Shown: positions 34,016 to 42,779 of the stretch, one piece after another | How positions within the stretch are numbered: the first letter of the stretch is position 1 | How the letters are laid out: every line of letters starts with the position of its first letter | Origin: RGDT01 sp964630925 | GTDB taxonomy: Bacteria; Planctomycetota; Planctomycetia; Gemmatales; Gemmataceae | NCBI GenBank assembly: GCA_964630925.1 | Contig: CAZVZK010000037.1 | Location: forward strand, 10,497-74,496 | Direction of reading: 5' to 3' | Length of the DNA stretch: 64,000 nucleotides | Notes under the pieces: model-generated | Told to the model about the DNA's origin: nothing | The model's database searches: none | Seen by the model: the letters and a program-made list of their open reading frames with translations, nothing else | Translations under genes and position numbers: made by a program

Positions 34016-34728
34016 CTATTTCGGCCTCGTGGTCCCGGCATCCCGCCTCCGCAGGACAAGGCGCATGGCGTCGTTGTGGACCGTGTCCGCTTCGGTTTTC
34101 CCCGGGACGCTAAAGACCCCGGCCGCGGCAGCAGGATCATCTGCCCTGACGTAGGCGAGTGCCTCGTATCGCCGCACAGCGGCCTCCCACTCCTTCGCAT
34201 CAGGAGGCAGCTGTTTCCGTATTGCGTCGAACTCTTCCTTGAAGGATCCCGCTTGTTCCGGGGTGCGCCGCGGGCCGTAGCGGAGCGCTACGCTGATCGC
34301 GTCTCGCCACTCGTTGATGTGCCGATAGCCCGCCGTATGATCGCCTGCCTGGAACAGCATCATCCCCTCGAAAAGGCTGAGCCGCCTCTGGATCTGACGT
34401 GCGTCTGCTGGCTCGACCGTCACCTTCTGGATGTCGTTGCGCTGTTCGCGGATGTCTCGTAACCGCCCATCCACGACCGCCTTCGGCGGCTTCACCTCCG
34501 AGGCCTGTTCGCGGAGCCCCGCCATCCACTCGTTGAACTGTGAGCGCGACTGATCGGGGCTGCCGGTGTGTGTGGACGCCAGGGCCCGGTAGAACGCTAC
34601 GGCGGGCCTTGCCGCCTTCGCCTCCGCCTTGGCCTGGGGCGTTGGAACATTCTCCAGCTCCACCAGTTGGGCCATCCACTGACCCCCCAGCGTGGCCAGC
34701 TCTTTCCTCCAGATGACCGGGTCCTTCC
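34016..34728 (-). pseudogene. Hypothetical helical protein, 5'-truncated at repeat junction
   Basis: A helix-rich protein: AKAEAKAARPAVAFYRALAS, RSQFNEWMAGLREQASEVKP, RLSLFEGMMLFQAGDHTAGY, VRRYEALAYVRADDPAAAAG. A Met at 34675 could serve as start, but the same frame continues upstream with protein-like GKDPVIWRKELATLGGQWMA until it hits the recombinase remnant at 34729. The N-terminus is therefore probably missing. Family not recognised. Confidence 0.55.
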
Positions 34729-35055
34729 CGGGATGCCGCGCATGAAAGCGCCGACAAGGAGGAGGTGGTCGATGCCTGCGTGGAGGGGCTGAAGCGGGCC
34801 GACGAACTCTGGGAGGAATGGCCTGTGGAAGGCAAAAGCAGGCTGCAGAGGCTGGTGTTCCCCGAGGGAATCAGTTACGGCGATCTGGCCGGCAATCAAA
34901 CCCCGCAACTTTCGCTACTGCATGGGGCGTTCTCGGTGTCGATGGCCCCTCAACCCAAGATGGCTCCCCCGGCTTGGCGAGTTACGAACCAGGTCATCGA
35001 CGAGATGATCGCCTGGTTCAACCTGCTCCGGGGGCTTCCTGTCGTGGAAAGTTGA
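34729..35055 (+). pseudogene. Large serine recombinase C-terminal remnant
   Basis: About 108 codons are homologous to the last part of the recombinase at 26593-28263: VVDACVEGLKRADELWEEWP, LQRLVFPEGISYGDLAGNQT, APPAWRVTNQVIDEMIAWFN. The first 47 bases are identical to 27940-27986; the remainder is 85-90% identical by eye. Everything upstream of 34729 is unrelated. It is the tail of a second, related recombinase gene whose body has been replaced. Confidence 0.85.
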
Positions 35056-35132
35056 AAGATCGTCCCCATGGTACAGCGCACCGCGCGAGGCGCAAACAGG
35101 GGAGTGCCACCTGGCGCCTGTCGCGGAGCGTC

Positions 35133-35483
35133 TCACCCGCCCAGACCGCCGAGCATCGCCTTCACCGTCTTCTTGAGGACCGGGAGATCCTTCGCCGCGA
35201 CGGTCCAGACCCGCTCGAGATTGACGTCGGAGTAGTCGTGGATGAGGATGTTGCGCATCGCCGTGATCATCCTCCACGGGACATCCGGATAGTCCTTCTT
35301 CCAGGCCGGAGGGAGCTTGGTCGCGGCCTCCCCGACGATGGAGACCTGGCGGATGATGCCGTCCTGGAGCAGGCCGTCCTCGAGGAACTTCTTCCGTCCG
35401 CCCTTGCGGTACTCCTCGACGCGCTTGATGGCGGAGAGCATGTCCTCCAGGTACACCCGGTGGTCCTTCTTCGGCCGCTTCAT
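35133..35483 (-). CDS. hepT: HepT-type toxin (DUF86) of MntA/HepT module
   Basis: 116 aa, ATG at 35483 overlapping the antitoxin stop (ATGA). MKRPKKDHRVYLEDMLSAIK, DGIIRQVSIVGEAATKLPPA, YPDVPWRMITAMRNILIHDY and the RNILIHDY motif (R-x4-H-x-Y type) are diagnostic of HepT HEPN toxins, which act as ribonucleases and are inactivated when the partner nucleotidyltransferase AMPylates the tyrosine next to the motif. It is next to the recombinase remnant and 580 bases from Hachiman, consistent with a defence island. All key residues are present. Confidence 0.9.
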   Translation of the reverse strand: MKRPKKDHRVYLEDMLSAIKRVEEYRKGGRKKFLEDGLLQDGIIRQVSIVGEAATKLPPAWKKDYPDVPWRMITAMRNILIHDYSDVNLERVWTVAAKDLPVLKKTVKAMLGGLGG

Positions 35484-35794
35484 AGGTCGAGGGCTTCGGC
35501 GAGGATGCGCTCGCGCAGGAGAGGCTTGATGCTGTCGTCCGTGAGGACGTCGACCTTCCGGTGCAGTGCATCTTCCAGGTCCACCTTGATGCCGGCGACG
35601 ACGAGCAAGCTCGCACGCCTCGGGAGCGTGACCAGCAAGTCCACGTCGCTCTTCTTCCCCTGCTCGCCCCGCGCGAAAGAGCCGAAGACGCGGACGTTGG
35701 TCGCCCCGTAGCGGGCCGCGACGCGCAGGATGGTCGATCGCATCCCCTCGAGGGAAGACTGCTTCCCCGCCGACGGTGTCCGTTTGGCACGCAT
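35480..35794 (-). CDS. mntA: MntA-type nucleotidyltransferase antitoxin
   Basis: 104 aa from the ATG at 35794; MRSTILRVAARYG at 35743 is an alternative start. The minimal nucleotidyltransferase motif is intact: VRVFGSFARGEQGKKSDVDL with G-S and D-x-D. MntA proteins transfer AMP to the HepT tyrosine and neutralise it. On the minus strand TACACT at 35811-35806 lies 12 bases before the ATG, so the message may be leaderless from that promoter. The adjacent toxin start overlaps its stop. Confidence 0.88.
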   Translation of the reverse strand: MRAKRTPSAGKQSSLEGMRSTILRVAARYGATNVRVFGSFARGEQGKKSDVDLLVTLPRRASLLVVAGIKVDLEDALHRKVDVLTDDSIKPLLRERILAEALDL

Positions 35795-36066
35795 GGGTCG
35801 TGCCCAGTGTACCACGAATGGGCGTCTTCACTTGCGATCGGCACTTACACGAATAATCACCCGGCGCGTGGTCGCGGTGACGCCGGGCAGCGTTGGATTT
35901 GCAGCGTGCCTGTCAAAACTGCCGTCCCGCCGTGAGGCGAGGGCAGTGGGTGTAGAGCCAATAGTGGGGCGTGGGGGGCATCAACTCAAGCGAATCGCCT
36001 GCGTCCTCAACAGGCGGAGGGTAGAATGAAGCCATTGAACCGCTTTCGCCCCCATCAGGACTGCCC

Positions 36067-36879
36067 ATGCCTCCTTTGAGCCCCAAACCGCGCGTGAGCC
36101 ACAAGGACTTCGTCGCCGCATGGCTGCGTTCTTCCCCCGATCCGAGGTACACGACCTTCGCCTGCACCGTGCTGTCGGAGGTCGGGGGAGCACGCAAGGG
36201 CATCAGCCGCGCGCTGAGCGAGGCCGTCTTCGTCCACCACCAGGACCCCGACACGTACCGGAAGAAGCTCGCGCACCTGGGCTACGCCGCGACGGCCGCT
36301 GCCCTCGACCGCCGGCCGCGGGCGCACAAGACGCGTATGGGGAACTTCGGTGAGGTCCTCGCCTCGGAGTTCCTTCGTCAGGTGCGCGGCCACGACATCC
36401 CGGTCTACCGCCTACGCTACAACTCCAACGACGAGTCCTCACCGAAGGGGGATGACGTCCTTGCTTTCGAGTTCGCCGACCGGGCGCGCGGCGTGAAGGA
36501 CGCGGTGATCGTCGCCGAGGTGAAGGTCCGTGGCGAGTTCCGGAACGCCGCGGTCGAGGAGGCCCACGACGCCTTGCGTCATGGCCACCGGCCGCGCCCG
36601 ACGTCTTTCAACTTCGTCGTGGACGTCCTCTTCAGGGAGGGCAAGGAGGACGAGGCCAAGAGGCTGCTGGACCTGTCCACCAAGTTCGGCAAGCGGAGCC
36701 TCGTGCGGCGGTCCGTCCTCTTCCTCATCACGGGAAACACGCCGCCCGATCCGTTCAGCGGCCTTGGTGCCCTGCGGCGGCTCGCCCCGAACCTGGAAGC
36801 CGTCCACCTCCCGCTCGACACGCTCGTGAACCTTGTCACGTCCACCTTCGAGGCCGCCGTCGATGTCCGATCCCTCTGA
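36067..36879 (+). CDS. hamA: Hachiman-type HamA nuclease (DUF1837)
   Basis: 270 aa. A PD-(D/E)XK-like core is visible: Glu in GNFGEVLASEFLRQ, Asp in SSPKGDDVLAFEFADR (about 128-129) and the E-x-K of AVIVAEVKVRGEF (about 151-153), followed by HDALRHG and a C-terminal beta/alpha half. This is the DUF1837 pattern of HamA, the effector nuclease of Hachiman, which is held inactive by the HamB helicase. It overlaps the helicase gene by 17 bases. TAGAAT at 36022-36027 is a possible -10 box. The related Abp pair also has a DUF1837 protein with a helicase, so Hachiman is the likeliest but not the only name. Confidence 0.82.
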   Translation: MPPLSPKPRVSHKDFVAAWLRSSPDPRYTTFACTVLSEVGGARKGISRALSEAVFVHHQDPDTYRKKLAHLGYAATAAALDRRPRAHKTRMGNFGEVLASEFLRQVRGHDIPVYRLRYNSNDESSPKGDDVLAFEFADRARGVKDAVIVAEVKVRGEFRNAAVEEAHDALRHGHRPRPTSFNFVVDVLFREGKEDEAKRLLDLSTKFGKRSLVRRSVLFLITGNTPPDPFSGLGALRRLAPNLEAVHLPLDTLVNLVTSTFEAAVDVRSL

Positions 36880-39800
36880 GCTGGCCACCGGGTTGCGCGC
36901 CCATGCGGAAGCGATCCTCGCCGACGGCCGGTTCCGTAACTTCGTCGCCCAGTCGCACAGCCGGGACGTCCTCCGCCATCTGCGCGTCCCGCCGGATCAG
37001 TGGCCGTCGTACACCGCGACCCTCGACGATGACCTCGTCTACGCGGCGCAGTCACTCCTCTACGTCGGCCTACGGCTGAAGCAAGAGACCCCCGAATCAG
37101 CCGACAGCGATGTCTACCTCACGCGGGGAGCGGAGATCCTGGAGCACGTCTACGCCCGCGCCGACGACGGCGACCCCGAGCGGCCCTGCCAGCTGTTCAG
37201 CGCCGCCTTGGCGTACTACATGGCCGGCCACTTCGCTCGGGCGTTCGTCCTCATCCGCGACCTCGAGGCCGAGGCCCCCTTGCCCAGGTTCCTGCGCCCC
37301 ATCCGCCACCTGCTACTCAAGGATCTCCGCCCGCTCCGCCGGGAAGTCATCGACCGGCTCCTGCAGGCGGAGTACGGCGACGACCAGATCGCTGCGGCGG
37401 TCGCGGCGGGGGAGTTGGACGAGGATCAGGCGCTGTGCCGGGTGCTGGAGGCGACCATGTACAGGGCGCTCTCGCACTTCCTGGAGCACATCCGGACCGG
37501 GGACGCGGCCCTGCTGGAGGAGGCCGAGAGGCTCGTCGATGTGGCCACCGAGGTGTCGGTGGATCACCGGTTCGCCGACTGGTGGTGGTACTTCGCGTGC
37601 GTCCGGGTCCTGCTGGGGACATTCAGGCGGCACTCGCTGTGGACAAACCTCGGCCCGTTCTTCGCGCGGCCCGCGGCAGCTGAATTGGCGCGGCAGTACG
37701 TGCGCGCCAACCTACGGCTGCCGACACCGGTGGTCGAGCTGTGGCCCTCCCAGGTCACCGCCATCCCCCACCTCTTCGCGGAAGGCGGACAGAAGAACCT
37801 CTGCGTCCGCATGCCGACCAGCGCCGGCAAGACCAAGGTGGCCGAGCTCGCCGTGCTGGCCCACCTCAAGGACGGGATCGATCCCGAGTTCAGGTGCGTC
37901 TACGTGGCCCCATACCGGTCCCTGGCGGTGGAGGTGGAGCAGACGCTTCGGGAGGCATTGCTCCCGCTCGGCCTGCGCGTGTCCGAGCTGTACGGAGGCT
38001 TCGAGCTGACGGCCACCGACCGGCTGCTCATCGAGAACACCCACGTCCTGGTCGCCACCCCGGAGAAGTTCGACGCCTTCGTGCGCTTCAGCCCCGACCT
38101 GGCCGGGCAGGTGAAGCTCGTGATCCTCGACGAGGGGCACATCGTCACCCCCGTGAATTTCACGTCCTTGAGGCAGTCCCGTGGGCTGAAGTACGAGGTG
38201 TTCCTGCAGCGGCTCGTGTCCCGCTGCGGGCGTTCCGGGGCGAGGATCGTCTTCCTATCTGCCGTCATGCCGAACGCCGGACAGTTCGCCGAGTGGATCA
38301 CCGGCGGGACGGACGGCCTCGTGGAGAGCGACTGGCGGCCGTCGAGGCTCATGGTCGGGGCCGCCGTCTGGGATGGCTCGGCCGTGAGCCTGGAGTTCAC
38401 CCACGCGGACCGTCATCCGCTCGGGCATCGGTGCTTCGTTCCCAGGTTTGTAACGCAGCGCCCGGCCGACGGGTGGCTCGGCCGCCGGAAGCTGCCGTTC
38501 CCGAAGGACGGCGACGAGGCACTCGCCCTCACGGCCCTGGACCTCGCGCGGCACAAGCTGACGATGGTGTTCGTGGCGAGGAAGGCCTCGGCGGAGCCGT
38601 TCGGCCGGACCATCCTGGATTGCCTGAAGCTGAGAGGAATGCTGCCGGAAGCGGCCCCGCCCGAGCTGCCGATCGATCCGCGCCACCAGCCGGACCTCGA
38701 CCGGTGCCTCCGGCTGATCGGCGAACACATGGGGGAGGGGAGCGACCACCTCGCCTTCCTCCGCGCCGGCTTCATCGTCCACCACGGCAGCATCCCGCAG
38801 CCGGTCCGCATCGCCCTGGAGAGGCTGGTGCGGTCGGGCGCGATCCGGCTCGTGGTGGCGACGACCACCCTCGCCCAGGGGGTGAACTTCCCGATCCACA
38901 CCGTCCTCGTCCACAGCCTCGATCACGGCCAGGATTCTCCGGTGTCGCCGATGGACTTCTGGAACATCTGCGGGCGAGCCGGCCGAGGGATGAAGGAAAA
39001 CGAGGGCCAGATCCTCTTCTTCGCCGAGGAGTGCTTCGCCGAATGGCGAAAAGGGCGTTCCAAGAAGTTCAAGGCCCAGTCGCCGGGCTGGCAGCAAAGG
39101 AAGTGGCGGGAGTGGTGCGAGGAGCAGCGATCCCGGCATGCCAGGTACATCGAGCAGCACGGGAACTACCAGGTCGAGTCCGGGCTCCTCTCACTCATCA
39201 ACAGGGTCATCCGGCTGTGGCAGGAGCGACACCGTACGGTCGATGTCCCCGCCCTCTGCGAGGCGCTCGCAAATCACCGGTTGGACCTGTTCGCCGGGAG
39301 TGAGGACGCCGATCTGGAGAGCGTGCTCAGCACCCTGGACGGGCTTTTGATCGCGATGACCGAGGAATGCGATGCCGAAGAGATCACCCCTGACACTTTC
39401 CAGGACCTCCTCTGCCGGTCCCTCGTCCACCTCCAGCTCACGACCCCGGACGCCCGCCAGACGGTCAACGAGATCCTCGCCTCGCGTGTCCGCTACATCC
39501 GGTGCCGATTCCCGGAGCAGGCCAGGCGGTGGCAGTTCTACCAGCTCGGCCTGCCTCTGCGCGACTGCGAGGCCATCGAGGCCAAGAAAGACGAGCTGCT
39601 GGGCCTCTACCTGAAGGCCGTCGATTACGAGGCGTGGCCCGTCGGGCAGCGGGCGGGGCACCTTGCGGACATCGCTGAGCACCTGTTCCTGCTCTCCGAG
39701 ATCGCGCCGGGCGTGCAGGTCCCGCTTCGCTGGAGACGCATACTTGAGTTGTGGCTCAGCGGGCAGACGCCGACCGGCATCCTGGGCGACGCCGAGGTAG

Positions 39801-40474
39801 TGGAGGAGGGGCTGTCGGCCCACGACCTCAACCGCTGGATGGACGACGCGTTGGCGTACCGGCTGCCTTGGGGGCTCAATTCGCTCAGTGTCTATCTGCG
39901 GCAGTACGCCGAGGGCATCGGGGCGGCGTTGCCGGAGGTCACGGACTACTACTCGTCCTTCGTGAAGTACGGGGCGCACGAGCCGGCCGTGTGCTGGCTC
40001 CTGGCCTTGGGGGTTCCGTCGCGCGGCGCGGCAGCCCGCGTCGGGGCGTTGCTCGCCGGCAGGGTCGGGAAGCCCGATGCCCTGCTGCGGTGGCTTGGCG
40101 CGGGCGGCATCGAGCGCTTGCTGGACGAAGGGCTGAGCGAACCCGACGCAGACCTGCTCCGCGCAACCGTGCTTCGGGCGGAGGGCGCACGAATGACGAC
40201 ACAGCGGCCGGTGACTGTGAGGCTCCGCACCGAGAAGATCGCCGGGCCGATTCCCACCCCTGGAACAAGAGCGCTCCTGGAGCCTGCGGCGGACAACGAG
40301 CCGAACCGCTACCGGCTCCTATCCCTTTCGGGTGAGCTGATGACCACGTTCCGGCTTGAATCGGATCGCTTGGCCGCCCTCATGGCGACGCCCGATTTCG
40401 TAACGGCAACGGTGGTGGAGCCAGAGCCGCCAGGCACCGGGGAAACACTGCGCATCCGCGTTGAGCCCATCTGA
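36863..40474 (+). CDS. hamB: Hachiman-type HamB superfamily 2 helicase
   Basis: 1,203 aa from the ATG at 36863. N-terminal 300 residues are helical. Helicase motifs: I VRMPTSAGKTKVAELAVLAH (about 315-330), Ia VAPYRSLAVEVE, Ib VLVATPEKFDAF, II KLVILDEGHIV (DEGH about 423), III VFLSAVMPNAG, then VHHGSIPQPVR, VVATTTLAQGVNFPIHTVLV and NICGRAGRGMKENEG (motif VI). A C-terminal region of about 450 residues is helical. In Hachiman, HamB surveys DNA and releases HamA when it is activated. Complete with no missing motif. Confidence 0.87.
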   Translation: MSDPSELATGLRAHAEAILADGRFRNFVAQSHSRDVLRHLRVPPDQWPSYTATLDDDLVYAAQSLLYVGLRLKQETPESADSDVYLTRGAEILEHVYARADDGDPERPCQLFSAALAYYMAGHFARAFVLIRDLEAEAPLPRFLRPIRHLLLKDLRPLRREVIDRLLQAEYGDDQIAAAVAAGELDEDQALCRVLEATMYRALSHFLEHIRTGDAALLEEAERLVDVATEVSVDHRFADWWWYFACVRVLLGTFRRHSLWTNLGPFFARPAAAELARQYVRANLRLPTPVVELWPSQVTAIPHLFAEGGQKNLCVRMPTSAGKTKVAELAVLAHLKDGIDPEFRCVYVAPYRSLAVEVEQTLREALLPLGLRVSELYGGFELTATDRLLIENTHVLVATPEKFDAFVRFSPDLAGQVKLVILDEGHIVTPVNFTSLRQSRGLKYEVFLQRLVSRCGRSGARIVFLSAVMPNAGQFAEWITGGTDGLVESDWRPSRLMVGAAVWDGSAVSLEFTHADRHPLGHRCFVPRFVTQRPADGWLGRRKLPFPKDGDEALALTALDLARHKLTMVFVARKASAEPFGRTILDCLKLRGMLPEAAPPELPIDPRHQPDLDRCLRLIGEHMGEGSDHLAFLRAGFIVHHGSIPQPVRIALERLVRSGAIRLVVATTTLAQGVNFPIHTVLVHSLDHGQDSPVSPMDFWNICGRAGRGMKENEGQILFFAEECFAEWRKGRSKKFKAQSPGWQQRKWREWCEEQRSRHARYIEQHGNYQVESGLLSLINRVIRLWQERHRTVDVPALCEALANHRLDLFAGSEDADLESVLSTLDGLLIAMTEECDAEEITPDTFQDLLCRSLVHLQLTTPDARQTVNEILASRVRYIRCRFPEQARRWQFYQLGLPLRDCEAIEAKKDELLGLYLKAVDYEAWPVGQRAGHLADIAEHLFLLSEIAPGVQVPLRWRRILELWLSGQTPTGILGDAEVVEEGLSAHDLNRWMDDALAYRLPWGLNSLSVYLRQYAEGIGAALPEVTDYYSSFVKYGAHEPAVCWLLALGVPSRGAAARVGALLAGRVGKPDALLRWLGAGGIERLLDEGLSEPDADLLRATVLRAEGARMTTQRPVTVRLRTEKIAGPIPTPGTRALLEPAADNEPNRYRLLSLSGELMTTFRLESDRLAALMATPDFVTATVVEPEPPGTGETLRIRVEPI

Positions 40475-40689
40475 CACGGCTGGGATCCTCTGTGGGATTA
40501 CAGCCGGCAATCGGCTGCTCCGCGCGGCAGGATCCGAGAAGAATCCCCCCAAGGGCGGCGTGGAACGTCTGCCGACCGGCAGGCTTCCGGACACGGCCTT
40601 GCGTCGTGTCCGCGCCCGTGTCCGGCGCATCATCTGACCGGCGCGCTAGGGAAGCAGCCGGTCGCGTGCTACCCTGCTGCTCGTCCCGG

Positions 40690-41271
40690 ATGCCCACCGT
40701 CTCCAACGCGACCTTCGGCCCGCTGATCTCCTACCTCGTGCCGGGCGCGGTCGTCCTGGCCGGCCTCAGCGGCTACTCCCCGGCCATCGCCGGCTGGCTC
40801 TCGGCCGCGCCGGGGAACGAGCCGACGATCGGCGGCTTCCTCTACCTGACGCTCGCGGCCCTCGCGGCGGGGATGACGGTGAGCGCCGTGCGCTGGGCCG
40901 TGGTCGGCAACCTCCACGCTTGGACCGGGCTGCGCCTGCCGCCGCTCGACTTCACGCACCTCGGCCCGAACGTGGAGGCGTTTCGGCTGCTCATCAACAT
41001 TCACTATGACCATTACTTGTTCTACTCGAACATGCTCATCGCCTGCGCCGTGGCGTTCATCGCGTACCGCCTCTCGCACGGCCCGCAGATGCCCGTCGGG
41101 TGGCCGGAGGCGCTCTTCGTGGCGCTGGAAGGCGTCTTCTGGTTGACCTCGCGCGACACGATCTGGAAGTACCACACGCGGGCCGCACAGCTACTGCGAG
41201 CGCCCGAGGATGTCGCCGCCCCCCCGAGGCGGCATTCGCGCACGGCGAAGCGCGGCGGGGGGCAAAGTTGA
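40690..41271 (+). CDS. Multi-pass membrane protein, 193 aa
   Basis: ATG at 40690 (MPTVSNATFGPLISYLVPGA). Hydrophobic segments: LISYLVPGAVVLAGLSGYSP, FLYLTLAALAAGMTVSAVRW, YSNMLIACAVAFIAYRLSHG and WPEALFVALEGVFWLTSRDT. Conserved-looking polar loop with LPPLDFTHLGPNVEAFRLLI and NIHYDHYLFYSN. Four membrane helices with a short basic tail. Preceded by a 215-base gap; GTGCTACCCTG before the ATG is a weak leader. Not an obvious part of Hachiman. Family not named. Confidence 0.65.
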   Translation: MPTVSNATFGPLISYLVPGAVVLAGLSGYSPAIAGWLSAAPGNEPTIGGFLYLTLAALAAGMTVSAVRWAVVGNLHAWTGLRLPPLDFTHLGPNVEAFRLLINIHYDHYLFYSNMLIACAVAFIAYRLSHGPQMPVGWPEALFVALEGVFWLTSRDTIWKYHTRAAQLLRAPEDVAAPPRRHSRTAKRGGGQS

Positions 41272-41297
41272 TCGTCAGCGCGATGGCGCAAATGACA

Positions 41298-41334
41298 AGG
41301 CCCGGCGGAGGGCGGCTCGCCCCAGGCCGGGCCT
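41298..41334. terminator. Possible bidirectional terminator
   Basis: Inverted repeat AGGCCCGGC (41298-41306) and GCCGGGCCT (41326-41334) between the convergent ends at 41271 and 41376. There is no T run, so it could also be a stable mRNA end or a protein site. Confidence 0.35.
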
Positions 41335-41375
41335 CGATTGGAGCGCGGGAAGAGCCCCCGCGCTGGGGACGGCGT

Positions 41376-41465
41376 CTACTTGCCCTGCCCCGCGGGCTTC
41401 TCCCCGCCGGGCTTGGGCTGCGGCTGGGGCTGGGGCGGCTTCGGCTTCTGCCCGCCGTTGGCCAT
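41376..41465 (-). CDS. Tiny Pro/Lys/Gln-rich peptide, 29 aa
   Basis: ATG at 41465 preceded by GAGGAGGAGACGCACC, one of the best ribosome-binding sites in the window. The product MANGGQKPKPPQPQPQPKPG ends GEKPAGQGK: low complexity, basic and unfolded. It diverges from the XRE regulator across the palindrome at 41500-41520. The strong translation signal argues it is real despite its size. Role unknown. Confidence 0.55.
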   Translation of the reverse strand: MANGGQKPKPPQPQPQPKPGGEKPAGQGK

Positions 41466-41499
41466 GGTGCGTCTCCTCCTCGCTGGGGTGTCGGGAACC

Positions 41500-41520
41500 C
41501 ATAGTCGATTTTCGACTATG
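41500..41520. promoter_or_regulatory. Perfect operator-like palindrome between divergent genes
   Basis: CATAGTCGA, TTT, TCGACTATG: perfect 9-bp arms, AT-rich relative to the surroundings, 34 bases upstream of the peptide ATG and 56 bases upstream of the XRE start. Position and symmetry fit the binding site of the adjacent XRE regulator controlling both divergent transcripts. There is no T run and the loop is only three bases, so a terminator is unlikely. Confidence 0.65.
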
Positions 41521-41575
41521 CGAAGTGAGACTTTATCATCCGGCTGGGCGGAACGCAAGGGCCGGGTGGGAAAAA

Positions 41576-41878
41576 GTGGACAAGACCATCCACACCCCGG
41601 AGTACGGGGCCCTCCTGCGCCTGCTGCGCCGGGGGCGCGAGGACGCCGCGCTGACGCAGGCCGAGGTGGCGGCGCGCGTGGGCCAGACGCAGTCTTTTGT
41701 CAGCAAGGTCGAGCGCGGCGAGCGCCGCCTGGACGTCCTCGAGCTGCGCGTCTTCTGCGCCGCCATCGGCCTCACCCTCCCGGCCTTCGTGGAGCGCCTG
41801 GAGGTGGAGCTGGCGAGGCCCGCTGGAGGGCGCGAGCCCCCCGGGCGGCGCCCCTCGGGCGGCGGCACGGGCGATTGA
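41576..41878 (+). CDS. XRE-family transcriptional regulator
   Basis: 100 aa, GTG start at 41576 after GGGTGGGAAAAA. A helix-turn-helix occupies residues about 8-65: EYGALLRLLRRGREDAALTQ, AEVAARVGQTQSFVSKVERG, ERRLDVLELRVFCAAIGLTL. The LTQxExAxxxGxxQxxVSKxExGERRxD pattern is classic for phage-repressor-like HTH proteins. The Pro/Gly-rich tail (about 80-100) is disordered. Probably represses itself and the divergent peptide through the palindrome at 41500-41520. Confidence 0.88.
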   Translation: MDKTIHTPEYGALLRLLRRGREDAALTQAEVAARVGQTQSFVSKVERGERRLDVLELRVFCAAIGLTLPAFVERLEVELARPAGGREPPGRRPSGGGTGD

Positions 41879-42014
41879 ACATGGGCCGCGCACTGCCCCG
41901 GCGGCGGGGCGGCCTTGCTGGCCGGCAGGGCTCACGGCGCAAGCGCGCCGGCGAGGCCGCCAGGTGGCACCCTCGCGTGTTCACGGGCGGCGGGGGCCGC
42001 GCTAGCGTCGCGGC

Positions 42015-42743
42015 ATGTCCCGCCCCCGCGCGCCCGTCGGCCTCCCCGTGATCCCCGCCGGGCGGGAGGTCCCGCTGTACGAGGGCGACATCGAGGCCGA
42101 CATCCGCACCATGAACCGCAAGCGCGCCGAGGAGATCGGCGGCAGGCTGTCGTACCCGAGCAAGATGGACGTGGCGAGCTGGGGCATCCCGGCCACACGC
42201 TGCCGCATTGGCTCCGTCCTCGCCCGCCAGGAGGGCACGACGTGCGGCGACTGCTACGCCCTCAAGGGCAGCTTCCGCTTCAAGGGCGTCCGCGACGTGC
42301 TGGAGGGGAACTACGAGAGGCTCTTCAACCCTCTCTGGACGCCGGCGATGGCCGCGCAGTGGCGGTGGCTGGGCGAGGACCGGGCGCGCCTTTTCTTGGC
42401 GGGCGATATCCAAGGGGTCAATCATTTACTGAACATCATCCGGATGTGCAATGCCGTGCCGGGCACCGTCTTCTGGATGCCCTCGCGCGAGGTCGCCACC
42501 ATCCTGACGGTCAAGCGCATGCTGGTTGAGACGTGTCTGGAGTGGCCCACCAACCTCATCGACAGGGTGTCGGCAAGCCTCGTGGACGGGCCGCCGCCCA
42601 GGGGGTTCGTGTACACCTCCACCGTCGTCACCAAGGCCACGCCGGACACCTGCCCCTCCTCCATCAGGGGCGGCTCCTGCGCCGACAACGGCTGCACCCG
42701 CTGCTGGCACGAGGAGGGCGACGTCCCCTACCTGAAGCACTGA
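42015..42743 (+). CDS. Phage gp88-family protein
   Basis: 242 aa, ATG at 42015. The family signature is present: GGRLSYPSKMDVASWGIPAT, CRIGSVLARQEGTTCGDCYA, LKGSFRFKGVRDVLEGNYER and LFLAGDIQGVNHLLNIIRMC, then CPSSIRGGSCADNGCTRCWH. The CxxCYA and C-terminal cysteine pairs could bind a metal or an Fe-S cluster. Gp88 proteins are found in mycobacteriophages and integrative elements; their activity is not known. Its stop faces that of the glycosyltransferase gene 37 bases away. Confidence 0.75.
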   Translation: MSRPRAPVGLPVIPAGREVPLYEGDIEADIRTMNRKRAEEIGGRLSYPSKMDVASWGIPATRCRIGSVLARQEGTTCGDCYALKGSFRFKGVRDVLEGNYERLFNPLWTPAMAAQWRWLGEDRARLFLAGDIQGVNHLLNIIRMCNAVPGTVFWMPSREVATILTVKRMLVETCLEWPTNLIDRVSASLVDGPPPRGFVYTSTVVTKATPDTCPSSIRGGSCADNGCTRCWHEEGDVPYLKH

Positions 42744-42779
42744 CCGGCGCCGGATCCGAGGCCCGGCCGACGCAGCCCT

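Noticed and set aside
40501..40517. CAGCCG/CGGCTG hairpin after HamB as a terminator
   Set aside because: Only a 6-bp stem with no T run; too weak to call.
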